Part shown: one piece after another, positions 45,711 to 59,897 of the stretch
Numbering within the stretch: the stretch's first letter is position 1
Layout: each line of letters opens with the position of its first letter
Assembly: GCA_036345935.2 (NCBI GenBank)
Contig: JADWOT020001441.1
Location: 62,001-126,000 of the forward strand
DNA: 64,000 nt
Direction: 5' to 3'
DNA from: Taenia hydatigena
Lineage: Eukaryota; Platyhelminthes; Cestoda; Cyclophyllidea; Taeniidae
Notes under the pieces: model-generated
The model's input: only the letters and a program-made list of their open reading frames with translations
The model's database searches: none
What the model was told of the DNA's origin: nothing
Made by a program: the position numbers and the translations under genes

Positions 45711-48700
45711 AACTGGCGTACTTCGTTTGTAGCTCTGCTGATGTAAATGCCTGGCATTAAGTAATCGAATAAAAGGATGATAAGAACAGGCCTAAATATT
45801 TTCGGGAGAGAAATCCAATGGCATACCTAGCCAACAATTAGAACCACGTGTAGTGGTGGTAAAATCTTTCTTTCCAATGACCTCATCTTTTATCATACTG
45901 TTCTCTCCCAACGAGCTTTGGGCATCGCATTATGAAATTAGTTTCTATTTCTATTTGAAGCACATTCTGTTGATAAAATATTTCTCAGCCTTGATGTGCT
46001 CATTTTGGAACCTCCAAGGGGGAAGTGTCCCCGCAGACCACTAAATCGCTGTTATGGTCATGCCTCACTAACCTTTTTTCTATCGGTTTTTAGCTACACT
46101 TCTCGTATATTCGACTGTGTTAGCATAATAACATGCGGATTTTCGGAGGCATCATACTTTGTGTACTGTATTAACCTTGATTTAAAATGTGTGTGGGTTT
46201 CACTGTTCCCATAGAGAATATGTATATTTAATAAAACGAATTCTAAAGTCATGTGCCACTGCACGACTTCGTTAACGATTTTGTTACTAAACAGATAGTG
46301 GAAATGTCAATGTCGACCCGGTTCATGTAGGTGACAAAAATAACACTACTGCTTAACAAAGTAATGAAGTCGAGCAGCTGTAAGTTTATACAAAGTAGAG
46401 CCCAAATTATTTGCTTGATTCTTATTCACAATTGTCACTTGCAATTCACAAATAGACTTAATAAGGTAGGATATGTTTGGATGGATACGCCATATGTCGG
46501 AGAACTAAAAATGCCAACTAGAGTAGGATGGGATGTGTCAAAACCCCATATTTGCGTATGAATGACAGTCGTCCAATGAGCTGTAAAGAGATAGGTAAAC
46601 CTAGTAGCTGCATCAGAATAGAATTGAAAAACAAACTGTTTGGAGATTGAGTGAGTACATATGAAGGCCGCTTAATTTATTATTGAATACTGGATGGGTG
46701 CATAGGTGGGTGAACAGGCCACCAATAATCGCCTTATAATTTCACTGCTAGTATACTCAGCAGAATCGGGATCGTAGAATAACATAAGAATGCTTGGTTA
46801 GTGATTTACTCTGGCGTTTGGCTTAAGCGGTTCAACAAAACGATGAATTGGCCTGGTAATCCTATACTTAATGGGTAGAAGCCACGTACGTACGCTTAGC
46901 TAGTCGGGTGGTCGAGTTGCAATACCGTACACCATTGATAAAGAATACGGTGGAGGGGATGAACGTTTGTATTCCTTTTCATAAATGAGTAGCAACCTTC
47001 ATCCTCATCATCTCGATCCCCTTTGCCAATATTACTTTTAAGCGCCATCCTTGTCGCTACGCCAATTATGCAAACGGCGTTTTTTCCATTACACGCTTAC
47101 CTGCTTAGGTGTTTATGGTACGTGGCTAGAACTTGGGGCATAATACCCTCACTTCTAACAACTGCACCCTCCAGCACAACTTATACTGCAGCGGTCGCCT
47201 GCCGCATTAGTTAAATGTGTCAAATGTCCAAGTGGTCCAGTTAAGGAGGCAAGTTACTTAATGTGGGTAGTGCTAGCTACAGTTTTAGCTAAATAACGCT
47301 AAGATTCCTTGCAAATTAGTTTCATTTTATTGGCATGAAGGTGCCTTTTATAAGCGTTGAAGATTTTAATAGGATCTAGCGCTATTCTCTTTGGTGTTGA
47401 AGAGCTGCCCACTGGAGTGCATTGGGATACTGCAAGAAAGGGGACTTTTCGAAGCTGCAAAGATTTTAGTAGATTGTCAATGTAAAGAAAATTCTTTGGC
47501 TTCATAGGTTTCCCAATGCAGCACCAATGACAGGCATTTCTTAAGCTTTGCAAGGCCGGTCTTATTTTATTAAACACTCTTTTTGAGTTCTGAGCTTCAC
47601 CTAATAGTGTGAAGCAGCTCTAATTTTAATAAGCATGATATCAACAGCACGTTATAGAGTCGCGATCCACCACATCTGCTAAGTCCAATTTCAGCTGCGA
47701 TTGCGTCCACCAGTGGCTGGTTTGGAGTGTTCGATAGCATTTTTACTTGAAGGAACTGTATAATATCCTTATACAGCACGGCATTTCCAGCTTCTTTTCA
47801 TTACCACTCCTCGTGCCTTCTGCCCAGATATCCGTTCATCTGCCCGTCTAATCATGCATTAAACAAAAATATATAAGATTGGTTTATTCATAAATGAATG
47901 AGACATGCCTACGATTCATTAAAAACACAAAAGATCTGCGCATCGATCCTAAAAAGCCAAAAAGGTGAAGGGCTAAAATGACATTTTAATAGGCGACATC
48001 GATGTCTAAGTGCTTTGATGTGGAGGCTCTCATTGACCGTTGCGTCAGAAGCGTGTTTTTTGCGATAGATAGCTACGACAATGAACTACATGCTCAAGAT
48101 CTGCTGAGAATCTCTTTGTTATCATTTTGCATTTGATATACGCACAAATTCCTCTTCATGTGTAAATTGACGGATTACATGGTAGCATGGAGAGGAGATC
48201 TGCATGCTGCGAACACATATCAAAGCAAAGACATAGCAGAACTTTGAGTGAACTTCGCAATAATAAATTCAATCTAAGGTCCGAGTTCTCACTTAGACGT
48301 AGAACAGAACGTGCACTGGAGTCAAGATCAATGGTCTAATTCTTCGTTATAGCAGTGCTGGCATTGTTAATGACGTTGACCAAATTATAACCCACACCAA
48401 AAATCATCAAATTAAAGTTTTTTGTGTGGGCTGCTTAAGACATCGATTTAAGAAGCTGAAAGTAGCAAAAAAGCGTCTATTAGGGTCATGATTTTAAGAC
48501 GGGGATTTGGGCATCCACATACAAAGGCAACCTTTCTACACTCTTTTATCTGTATCGATTTGATGGGTGTGGACGGCCAAGGGTCTGTCGGGTTATGCAA
48601 TAGGTGGATTCGATTCTATGCATAACCCAAACTTTCGGCATCAAGTCCAAGAACAAAGCGTACCTCCCATTAACCTCTAAGCCCTTAACGATGACTGCGG

Positions 48701-50059
48701 ATGTCAAATATATCCGCCTGCACAAAAACCAAATTACCAAATAAGAAGATTGAGATTTGAAATAATATATTTTAAAACCGTAATCGAATTGCGGAACAAA
48801 TGTCAGACCCTTTTGTAAAATTTAAGAGCTTGAAAGCTGCCCCAACCACAAAAATGGATGGAACCTTACCTCTGCTGCAGTTTGTGAGCGACATTTTAGT
48901 TCTCATACGTACTCGTTGTAGTCAATTGGCCGTATCTTGATGAAAGACAAAGTGGATCTCGGTGGTAAAGATAGCACACCATAGAGCCTGCACTGTTGGA
49001 ATGTAGGACTGCCTCTTGATAAATCTGCGAAATGTGACGAAACGTCAAAGGCCGTCCCTGAGTACTGTACTGACATTAAAATGTCTTACAAGTTCAGTGT
49101 CTAGGCTGGTAAAGTGTATATGCGTCAGGTGAATAAGTGCGTATGGCCACCGAAGTTGGCATTCGGAGAAGTGAGGGAGAAAACATATGCGACGACCATA
49201 GGCAATATCCACCCAATGGAATGTCCTAACAAAAGTTCGTAAAAATTGGGAAAAAATGAACATAAACAGATTAGCCGAATTGATAGCATGTGTTTTATAA
49301 GTATATGTTAGAAGAACTGGTTTTAATGAAGAGTCAGAACCGTGGCCAATGTGCTACGCACATACACCATGTAGGGGCTGACAGCACTCAGTAATATCAG
49401 AACGAAGAACGCAGTAAAGAGCTCACTCACCTGCCCTACGTACTGGTCTCTTAATTAAAACGGATTGAATAATTGAACGTTGTTATCAGGTGATAATAAT
49501 AGGTTAATGCATAAGCTGGAGTTCTACCTGCTACCAATTAAAGTATTTTCGGTGATGATCCCCATACTAGCATATTCTACAATGCTCAACACCAAACATT
49601 TCTGTTCTGAATGGATTTATATGCTATGGTTGCGACTGGCAAGCATATGTTAATGGTAGTGCCCTTAAAAAGGGTTTCACCTCAGTCGAGGTTTTCTACT
49701 GATAAAAAGCAGCACGGCTTAACAGTTAGAGTATGAACAAGTGTAAAGGGATTATAACGATGCATTAATGGCGTGTGTGCTGTAACCTCAGTATAGTTTG
49801 AAGTGAACAAAAGTTACGGCGACCCAAAGAAATTAGACAGACAGATTGCAAAGTAAAAACAAGCCATAGCAACGCTTCTAATGAAAAAAAAATATTCACT
49901 GTGTTGCGCTTTGTGAGTAAACTTTGGAAGCTGCCAGGGATTTGTAGAGGTTCAGGACTCACTACACATACAGGCAGCCGGGTCTAAAGAATTAGGCTTT
50001 GCCGAAACATTCGGCGCACACGTGTCATTCGAAATATTTTGTTAACAAATGCGGCAAAA
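45711..50059. other. Gene-poor stretch
   Basis: Two neighbouring minus-strand frames (47597-47779 and 47299-47577) have plausible composition (VDAIAAEIGLSRCGG; KPKNFLYIDNLLKSLQL) and could be fragments of one decayed gene, but no motif confirms it. The rest shows no supportable feature. Confidence 0.35.
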
Positions 50060-50326
50060 ATGTGTGACCTTGCGTATATCATGCAATCAAAATTACACAG
50101 AACAGAAAGCACAGTTGCGTACATAAGGGTAGGCGAACTCAGGCGGTTGCGGTACACCCACATAATCTCTAAACTACGTCAAGTCATTTATCATCTCCAC
50201 ATGCAATTTTTACCTAGCTGGGCGAAAGAGAGTCAGATGTCGATCCTATCCCTGTCGTCCATGTTTAACAATGAGATCGTGCACAGTGAGCTCAGTCCTT
50301 ACCCCATAGAATCAAATGATTTTTAG
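50060..50326 (+). CDS. Small ORF (88 aa), unrecognised
   Basis: ATG at 50060 to TAG at 50324-50326. It reads MCDLAYIMQSKLHRTESTVA, then an Arg/His-rich helical middle (GELRRLRYTHIISKLRQVIY) and an acidic end. No splice sites are needed. It has no paralog in the window and no recognised motif, so it may be chance. Confidence 0.22.
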   Translation: MCDLAYIMQSKLHRTESTVAYIRVGELRRLRYTHIISKLRQVIYHLHMQFLPSWAKESQMSILSLSSMFNNEIVHSELSPYPIESNDF

Positions 50327-53300
50327 GCTCAACTCAGAGCCACATCACAGCACATCAGAGTGGATAGTGTTTATGAAAGACTTAGCTAAACAGGTTCATC
50401 CAAGGAGCCTGCTTTAGACCAAACACAAGGCCGCCAAAGCTACTGGACAAAGTCACACGTACGATTTGTGCCACAGGAATTTGGGTAGCCATTCTTCAGT
50501 AGTAGTGGCTGAAGAGGCTGACAAACCTCAAAATTTCTTAATATGTAAGCGTTAGACTACGTCCCGTAGCCCCTTAGGTACAAGAGAATTTGCATTTTAG
50601 ATGTGCAGCTATTGTCGGAAGGTATTGAATTCCAAGGAAAATGGCCTCTATGTTAAGTAGCTATAGGTTACACTGCGTAGCATCTCCTAATCACTATTTG
50701 AGTGGATGGAAAAATATAGCGAATCAACTTTGACCTGAAAACCGTATGCATGGATGCAGAATTCCGGGGTGCTAATGTATGCAAATAGGAGGAGTGGGTA
50801 CATGACAGTTAGGATAATTGGTGGAATGACTAAAACCGAATGAGCTTGTTTAAGCACGAAAATTAATTAATAATTAAATGCCAGTAAAGAGATGGATAAA
50901 AGGCCAAGGAATGAAGAGACAAGTCCCGTATCATTTCGATGGGCAAAATGGGTGGAAAGCTACTTTGAAAGTGCATGGAAACAAGTCCTTTTAAAATCGA
51001 ATAAATAAAATAATTGTTTGGCTGAATCTAAACCTGCGATTCCAGCGCATTAAATGGAGTTTCGTTACATGCCAAGAGAATGACAATCGACTTAATGTTC
51101 GCCTGCACAACGTAATGTAGGGCGGCTGGCTTCGGCTGAAGGATGGAAATCAAATGTTTATCACAAGGATTCTACTACTAACACTTAGTGAATAACAGGC
51201 GCTAAAACTAACATCACCAATTTCTGATGCGAAACCACTTATGCAAGCAGTCTATTTACTACCGGATACATTCCTACCTTATCCACGTTACAGATAGGCA
51301 CATCATTGCATTGTGAAAGCATGTGAGTATCAAATGGCATTTAATTGGCGTCCCACCAAGTGCATTATGATCTCCCGCATTTTTTCACACAAAGGCATTG
51401 CTTGACTCCCTCACCTTTTCTCAATTCACACTGCGTTGTCTAGAAATTAGTTATACAAGACAATATAAATAAGATTACTCGTGGATTAGCGGTTTTAGAT
51501 ACCTCGACGTGTAACATTTAAGTTGAGGGATTCGCTCAACCTGCAGTGTAGCTGACGTAATTGCCAGGGTGTGATGAAGAATCCCTTCGAAATCACAGGC
51601 ACATTGCCCACAGTATGGCATTTTGCTACTGATTTCTAATGAATAGAGTCTTCGTGGCTATAAGGAAGTTTTCAATGATCAGACGTCTGTTACTGCTCAA
51701 GGATGCTACCACCATATGTGATTGTATGTCCGGAAAAATTGGGCAAATTTGACGTCGGTCTAAGGGAGAGCGATTGAGTGAGAATCAGAGAAAAGTATGT
51801 TCATTCGAATAGGCATTTAAAAATTGTCTTTGGAGTAAATTAAGACGAAAACAGTGCCAAAGTCACCTGATGCGACGCTAAAGGCTCCATATAGGCTTGA
51901 CTGCATTTTGCTCACTGTTCATTTGAAATGAGTGCTTGAAGCTTGATGACAACTGACATAGGTGTGGGATATGCTACCCATTTCCCATGGATTCAGAGCA
52001 AGCATATGATTGTTTAGGGCGCATTAGTAACAATTAGGCATTTTTAAAGGTAAGCTACTCATGACATTGCAAGTGATAGTTTGCACAAATCACTCAACAA
52101 ATGGCAACAGAATTCCATCAGACTGTGATGTTGGGAAGAGAGGTGATTTTGGTGCTAGATCTTATGCAACGAATTTGTAAATGCAGCTTTGCTAGTTGTG
52201 TGATAAGCCATTGATGTGAAGAAAAGTGGTTTTCCATCTCACTTTGATGGTACGCATAGTCCTTTCTTTTCTAGCACTTTCATCACCATGCAGTACCTCA
52301 TGTGGTGAACTCTGGTCATTCTGTCTAATACGAACCCGCGCCCCATATTTTAATGTCATGGTAGCATATTTCAAAATCAACGAAGCAGATGAGAGAAGAG
52401 TTAAAAATGACCCGAACGCAGTATCTAGCCTACAGGCCACCCTAAAATAAGTTTTGGCAGTCGCCCTTCTCCATTTGATTAGAGTTCATTAATTGTGTAA
52501 AGGATGATAGTTGTGCCGTTAATTTTTGTTTGATTTTTCATTAAGATTACGTTGTCGACATGCGGGTTTTTCATTGTATGCCCCATAATGAAGTGCGATT
52601 GATTTAGAGGAGAATATTGTCAAGCGGGCTTAAGCGGAATTGCATGGTGCGTCCATATGGATGCTGCAGCTGCTCACGTCATCAGAGCAAACAAGGAATT
52701 TGGATGCGAATTCAAATAATGGTACGAAAACAGTCACATATAACTAGATCGAGCCGAATTTTTTACAACTGATATTAACCAACTTTTCCTCTTTAAACTC
52801 GTCATCACAGACGTGGTACACAACGCTACTGTGCTATTGCTTCTTGTTTTTACAACTAAGTCAAAGACTGCCATCAATTGTGAATTTAACGCAGTGAAGA
52901 TGTAAGCAATTAGGTGGGTCATAAGCTCTACTTTTGCTAAGCCTCTGAGATGGGCTGTCTTAGCCCGTTAAGGATTCTAGACTCCCGTGCATCACATTGC
53001 GCTCGTTGATGACACAGCACTATGCCGGACAGAACTACTGATTTAAAAGCAAGCAGGAGGGTCAAACACACCTTCCAGAAAGCAAGTTTTCGGTTACTTG
53101 CTGTTGCAGCTTAGAAGTTTGTGCCTCATTTTCATAATTTCTAGATAATTAAAACGGATTTTTGTCCTTGCTGTCAAGATTGCGATGAACATCGATTTAA
53201 TCATGCTAAAACAAAGCTTTACGACATACTCAGCAAACAACTTATCTATTGTTAATAAGTTAAACTTAGAAAACATCCCATCATCAAGAAGCAGGACGGA

Positions 53301-53361
53301 TAAGCAGGTAAGGTGTAATGAAATTAGAATAAGTCTTCGCATCGCCCATAGTTTTGACTAA
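50327..53361. other. No convincing gene
   Basis: Opposite ORFs overlap at 52192-52450. The minus one (82 aa, SLILKYATMTLKYGARVRIR) and the plus one (74 aa, hydrophobic start) are both possible, and neither is supported. No repeats were noticed. Confidence 0.35.
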
Positions 53362-53499
53362 ACGCTTGACGATTGCTCACCTCCATTTTAATCTCATGTA
53401 AGGTTGAGAACAGATCCACGAAGTCGCCTTGCCTACTCACTCAATTCACCGTAACCTCAGTGGTAAAATTCGACGCATTTTGTGTCGCTCTCCACCAAA
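53362..53499 (+). promoter_or_regulatory. Conserved upstream segment of zinc-finger gene 2
   Basis: Shares the aggttgagaacagatcca core and its distance to the ATG with the segments before genes 1 and 3. Confidence 0.45.
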
Positions 53500-54431
53500 A
53501 TGGATATTCACGTTTGCAACCTGTGCATGGAGCCATTCGAAGGCCTCATCTTATACATTGGACACTTGGAACTCGCGCATCGTAGTAGACAGTTTTTGAT
53601 TTTATAATAAACTTCTACTTTCACTTGCGTTAATGCGCATATGAATCCACAAATATGCATAAGTGTGCCCTAGTGTATGTTTACGCCTCTTGTGCAAAGC
53701 AATAATGTGTCAGCTCATGAATCGATGAAGCGCTTTGAATCCAATAACACTTGACTTAAGACAAATGATAAAGACTTGCACAGAAAGTTGCCAATCTAGT
53801 CGAATCGCAGCAGTGCTTCAGCATCTCATTGTACATCTATTTTTCTGTTTCAGGATTGTCTAACCTGCTTTGTCCAGTGTGCCGGACGCTTCACCAAACC
53901 TTCCAGGTACTCTTGCGACATCAAAGAGGTAAGAAAGTAATTGTATAACTCCCTATTGCTCTTTTTATGCCGTCATATGTTAAAAGTAACGCAGGCACTT
54001 TTAATCTGCAAAAATAGATTCCGATCACAATGTGTGTTGTGTATGTTTTGTTCCGTTTGCCAACTTCGATTTGCTCTTCCGTCATCATATCAGAAAACAC
54101 ATGCGTGAGTTTGCCTCTGCTAATTTCCGACTCATTCTAGATAATGCTCTGTTCCTTGGCAATACCTTTGACGTCTCATACATACCATTCCTAAATCAAT
54201 TTTTTAGTGGACCCTAGTGCGGTCGAGAGAATGAATAATTTGGGAATGCACCTCTACTGTCCAATGTGTCGCCAAGCATGTGTGACTCTAGAGGCGTTGC
54301 AAGATCACATGGGTTCACACGATTTCGGTAGGTATTTATTCATCTATCAGGTGACTTTTCACAGTGATTATTTTCTGCAACGCTTTGATTTCTTTCGCTT
54401 TGAAGGCCTCTGGTATGAAATGCTTGGCTAA
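53500..54431 (+). CDS. Small four-finger C2H2 zinc-finger protein, gene 2
   Basis: Exons 53500-53584, 53855-53929, 54018-54104, 54208-54327 and 54406-54431 join in phase 1 to 130 residues. Introns are 270, 88, 103 and 78 bases. Finger 1 is CNLCMEPFEGLILYIGH-LELA-H. Finger 2 is CPVCRTLHQTFQVLLRH with the next His five residues on, across intron 2. Finger 3 is CCVCFVPFANFDLLFRH with H five on. Finger 4 is CPMCRQACVTLEALQDH-MGS-H. Exon 4 is 15 bases longer than in gene 1 and gene 3 (extra residues before the finger). The tail GLWYEMLG matches VWLEMLA of gene 3. Intron 4 is 78 bases and fully open in frame, so retaining it would add 26 residues without changing the end. It is the most intact family member here. 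Nuclear location is inferred from finger type only. Confidence 0.85.
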
Positions 54432-57400
54432 TTGGGATCAAGCTTAACTGCGCTAACAAGACTTGTAAGTCTATTATGAGATTTATGGTTATTTTTTATT
54501 ATTTAAGTGCATTTGTTGGCCTAATAAGGCGTGAGTATTTACTGTGTGATATGGACGGATGTGACAATCTGAGCTTAGGTGAGCATTGCCTGGATGATAT
54601 GGTAAGGCATGCATCGCATCGACAGATATAGGCAGCTGCACGGTTGAGCATGAATTCACAAGTTATTGGCATTTGAATCGCATTGCATCTTTGAGTACTT
54701 ATAAGATTATAAGTAAACATTCATTCTCCGGTATTTTAGTGCAATCCAACGAGCTGCATTAACTTATCCTTATGGACGCACACTTAGCTATTTATTTAAC
54801 GAGTCGACATACGGCCAATATAAGTGAAGAATTCGATCATGGCTTCTGATTTTACATCTTAATCATTGCTATACGTAAGAATGGTATTTTAACTCAAAGA
54901 TTAGGAAAATTTGAGTGATTACATGGCAGGGTGACTACAGTGTAGAGAAGAAGGATCTGTAGAAGATGACAGGCTTTTTTAAAAAAAAGATTGTGTACTA
55001 AGGGCTATCTCATATTTGAGACTGTACAATGCCACCTTGCACAATCAATTACCAATACCCAATGGAACCTCACAAGGAAATCTATCGAAGCCTGTCGCGA
55101 TTATCAAGACAGTTAGCCTTCCAGCGTTGTCATGATAGCCATAGTTAATAATAAGCAAACAAGAGACGAATGAGCACTGCTTTATTTGCATGCGAATTGG
55201 CCATCTACTGGCTCTTAAAGTGGAATCTACAGAATTGAGCAGTTAGCATTATTCACAAGGCAGAGAAGGAAGACTCTGCAGAAGTGTCAACAGTGTGTAG
55301 TTATTGGATGAGAATACTGTAAGTATAAAAACAGATTTTGAAACAGACCAGGTGTTGAGAAGCGTATTAGCAACAAAGGAAAAATGGGAATAAATTGAAT
55401 AACCAAGAATCAGTCAAATTAAAAGAGGGCGAGGCGTCACTATTTAATGTTAAAACAGACCGATTTTTATTATTTCCTCCATAGGCCAACAATTCCATTA
55501 AGATTATTGTCATTTATTTAGGCTTTTACTCAATAAATTCGAATTTGAATGCCTTTCTCTGGTACATCAGCGCAAGCAGGAATGAAGGGTTCTTTGCACA
55601 CGAGTCTCGGGAAGAAATGAAGAGTCATTGACTCCCGAGGAAGATTCGTGTTTCAAACGAACACAAAGTTGGCCATTTTATCTTTTTCGAATTTTTTTCT
55701 GTCTGCTATCTTGTAAGTGGATTTCGCACAAGAATATATGCTTAGGTTGCATGGGCCATGCTTAGAGAGGGATAAATCAAACGACTTGCGGCTTTTGAGA
55801 TGATTGCGAGTTTATGCAAAGGGAAAAATGGATTATCACTGCAAAAGGCTAAAGTAATTGCCGCGTTTAAAAGCGGTCTATAAATTTTGCATACTATAAT
55901 ATAGCGTTTAGCTTTCGATGCATTCCATTAACATTGTCGCTGTTTTTTAGTCAGGATAGCATATTGCCTATTATGCCACCACTGATCTTATATACTAATC
56001 AACATTAGTGCGTTAGAAATGCTAACACCGAATGATCTGCACTTACATTGACTTAGAACACCGAGGAGGCTAGGCAAATGGTTGCCCACCATACGCATGA
56101 GCTGAAGAGATGAGGATAAGTATCAAAGACTACTAGTCTATTCATGTATAAGTCACTTCTTCCACTCGCAGTGCACTTCATAGTGCTTGCGCACTAAATA
56201 ATAAGTGAACGGAAATCAGAAACTACTGTCCTTCCTTATTTTGCACAGCAGATCTTTCTCAGTCGAGTGCGCCCCTACACCAAGTCACCGCAAATGTTTC
56301 GTGTATGACTGTCTGCAGACGCCCTGTCGTGTTCACATTCCGAGGATCAACCAAGTACAGCCTCAATTGTGCAAAAGAAATGCGCCTTTTTGTCCTTTTT
56401 TCTCCTCCCTTATAGGACAAGTCACAGTTATTCTTACTTGTTGTAGTCCAACAATGCGTATTTCCTTGCACTCTATCCTGCTAATAAAATGATGCGCGAG
56501 AAAATCTAGTGTTTTTTTCTATATTGCCTTAATAATACTTCTGCGAGCTCCAAGCGATGCTCTTTTGCTATTTCTTGGCACTGGTCTTTGACACTTGCAT
56601 GATCGCACGCACGATAGATAGTAAACATATCAAGAAATGGATATGGCTAGTGCAAGATTGTTACTTCTAGTGGCAGTTGCTGCTATTGGATAACAAACAG
56701 TTCTGATGATTACCTTTTTGGCAAAGTAATTAAACGGACTTTTTAGCTGCTAAACATTTGCTACAAAAACTGCGTATAGCTTGAGTACGTTACAAATCAC
56801 AACGTTACTTCCCCACCCAATGTTCTTCTCTCTGGTCTTTGGAATTTACAGGCTAATTGAGTAGTACATTGATTATACCCTCCATGACCAGTATCACTGA
56901 CCATTGCAATGCTTAGAACAGGTGATCAGTTCAAGTGAGCCGCAAAATGCACAGCATTTTGCTACTAGTGCTTTAGAACACATAACAAGAATGAATTTGT
57001 ACCTTTGGCAATGCAACAAAAGTGTTTTTAAAGCATTTTAGTGATTTTTCCTGCATAACCAGGGCAGAGAACTGCAACACCCATATTCATTTATGAAAGT
57101 TTACCGATATAAAAGCCATTCAGATTGCAATGTTGATCAAAAATCAATTTATAAGTGTGTTGTGCCAAATTGCGTGCCCACTTTTGTTTATACATTCAAT
57201 AAGTTTTCTAATTTACCTGGATATATTTTAGTAACCACAATAGTGCAGGTCTGAAGGACTCACATGTTTGGAGTTTCTTCCCATTTGTATTTGCTTTAAT
57301 CTTGCAACATGATATGCTGGTTGGTAGACAGACGATATTTATAAAAACCGACCACTCCCTGGGCTGAGTTATGGTCCCTATTCCTCGGTGATGCATTATA

Positions 57401-59759
57401 ACAACGCAAGAAGTAATTACTCTCCTAAAATAGCAGCTGTGCTGTGATGAAGAGAATGCTGGGCATAGATGGCTGAGCATCTAAAAGTATAGCATGATGG
57501 CATGTAATCAAAAAATCGAAACTTTAACGTTAGAGGGTGAACGACTTCTTACTTGCGTAGATGAGGATAGTACCTGAAATTTTAGGTAGCGACAACTCCA
57601 TTTATGTAAAATCATGATTCTGAGTCAAGTCGACAGCGAACTGTGGCTCTTGTTGCCATGATGTATCGTGAGACATGTATGGCGAAATCCAATTAAAAGG
57701 AGAATTTGAGGAATTCGTTGAGCTGCATTATCAGGAACATAGCTCTCGGGCTTGTAAAATTCGGCTAGTACAGCGATTGGACCTCCGAAAGAGGCCACAG
57801 CAGGACACCGTTTCGAGTTTGATGGTGGCACATGGCTGTTAGGTGGAAGCACCACTACAACCTACAATAGCGAATTGGCATGTTGGGATTGCTCAGTAAG
57901 TTTTAAATATATTTGTCCTCTCGTACGCTACTGTGGAATTTGCTGAAAATCTAAAGCTTTTATACAGCTCTGCTCAATGGATCGAAAATTTATGTGTCTG
58001 CTTCAGGTTGATTTGTTTGTGGATAGAATCATGTAAGGCCTACCTCAGATTATTTATCACTCGATCACGAATTTATTTATATACGTATGCATAATCAAGT
58101 GTTGGGAGCATTAAATAGTGTTTCAACTTTGGACGACGATGCTACAAACATATGTTCAACACTGCCCTTAGTACTCTGGTAGCAGCGGTCGCTTTTGTCT
58201 CACAGCACTTTGATACCGCGGAGTGGTAGGAGTTGCTTAGAAATGCAAGCGTAAATCACAGCAGCCTGCTTTTATTTTCGGCCAAAGCGTAATTTAGACC
58301 ACTGCCACCACGCAGCAGTATTAAGTAGGCTAGTAGTACCACATCACCTATTTCGCATCAACTTTGGCTGCTGTTCCAGTTCACATCAAGTGAACTACAC
58401 ACCCTCATTGGTGCTACAAATAAATTAATTGTTCATTTCTTTTTCCTATATTCAAATATAGAGATACCACTATTGTGAAATCTGTGGCAACACCACGGCG
58501 CCGCACAGTTTCGCACAAATCATTATGTATCAATTATTTCATTTCACAACATTAAAATAAATCCATCTAAATAGCTCCGGTCAACTTCTGTTCAGCATGT
58601 GGATTCACTTTAGACGTATAGTTCCTCTCTCTTCTTCCCATATGCAGCATGCCCTCACCACGATGTGTGCTAAAATTGAGGACAAGCAATTTTGCCAGTG
58701 GAGTCCATTTCTATGCCTGGGTAAATGAATTGCCTCAGCGAATGGCATCTTCATGCTTAATTATTAAGAGCGCAGTTAACAAGGTCAGCTCCCACTGTTA
58801 TTGCTCAGAGGCAGTAAGGTGACAATGCTAGTTAAAGGAAACTAGTGAAGCAGATTTAAATCCAGCAACCTAATAAACGCATCCGAGTTATGGCAATAAT
58901 ATTGTTGATTGGCTTGAAAGTTAATTTGCAATACAAGACCAGCAGTCAAGTAATAATCCATTCTACCAGAAACTCAATCTTGAATTCCTCTCTGAGAGTT
59001 TATTTCGGCTAAGAAGTTTTCCTAATGAACTGCGTACTTCTGAGAACTTACTTCATTGCGTGTGCAGTCGAACAGCGACCGATGAGCACCTTTCTGCCTG
59101 CTAAGACCAACCTGCATTTCAAAACGCCAAGGAGACTCCCTAGTTTATCAGGCATTGATAAACACTGCTGCCATAGGCAATTTTAAAGAATCCTGATTAC
59201 AAAGGGATTCGGCATACTATTTAACTTTAGCCGAAGCAAAGACATCAAATAATGACCAACTAATTGAATGGTAGGAAATCAGTCCTTCTTAGAAACTAGT
59301 CTTCAAAATCTTCTGTTACTAGGATCAGTGAAACAGCTGCTATACAACAACGACAATCGAGAGCCGTCATTTAGGTAGCTAGTGAAATTTGGAAACAATA
59401 TACTCAAAACGATCCAACCATGGCAAAACAATGCAAAGGTGGAAATAGGAAGTTTTAAGTCAAACATCAAATGACATCAAGGCGATGAAGCTGGTGTTTC
59501 CACGCAGCCTGACTAAATTATGCACCGAAGGAATTATGTGCAATTTAAATGCAATTTAAAGGCCAGCGCAGCAATCCTTAAAGGCTGTAAATTAAAGTCA
59601 TGCGAAACTGCACGTTTTTTTAAATGTTAACACTGCTGCTCTTTAAGTGATAAGAAATAGCAACTGTCTTTCACTTAGCCTCTAGGTTTTACAAATTTTC
59701 AAAGACCACCACGACAGTGGCTGCATCACTGTAGAGCAGCGAACGGTTCGAGCTCAAAT
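54432..59759. other. Intergenic region between zinc-finger genes 2 and 3
   Basis: The first 330 bases (to about 54765) resemble the region after gene 3 (60820-61170), for example gtgcaatccaacgagctgc against gtgcgatccaggaagctgc, so they belong to the duplicated unit. Weak ORFs are a Cys-rich + frame (56250-56490, KCFVYDCLQTPCRVHI, with an acceptor-like ttgcacag before it) and a minus frame (57855-57625, AVLAEFYKPESYVPDNAAQR). Neither is confirmed. Confidence 0.4.
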
Positions 59760-59897
59760 GCGTACCATCTTCACTGTCGTGCGATGTAATCGGATGTCTG
59801 GTTGAGGACTGATCCAGAAGGTCTACCTGCTTATTAATCACATTCGCTTCATGCTCCGCCACAGATTCTCGTACAACTCACCATTTTCATGACCAAA
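59760..59897 (+). promoter_or_regulatory. Conserved upstream segment of zinc-finger gene 3
   Basis: Contains ggttgaggactgatcca at the same distance from the start codon as in genes 1 and 2. Confidence 0.45.
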
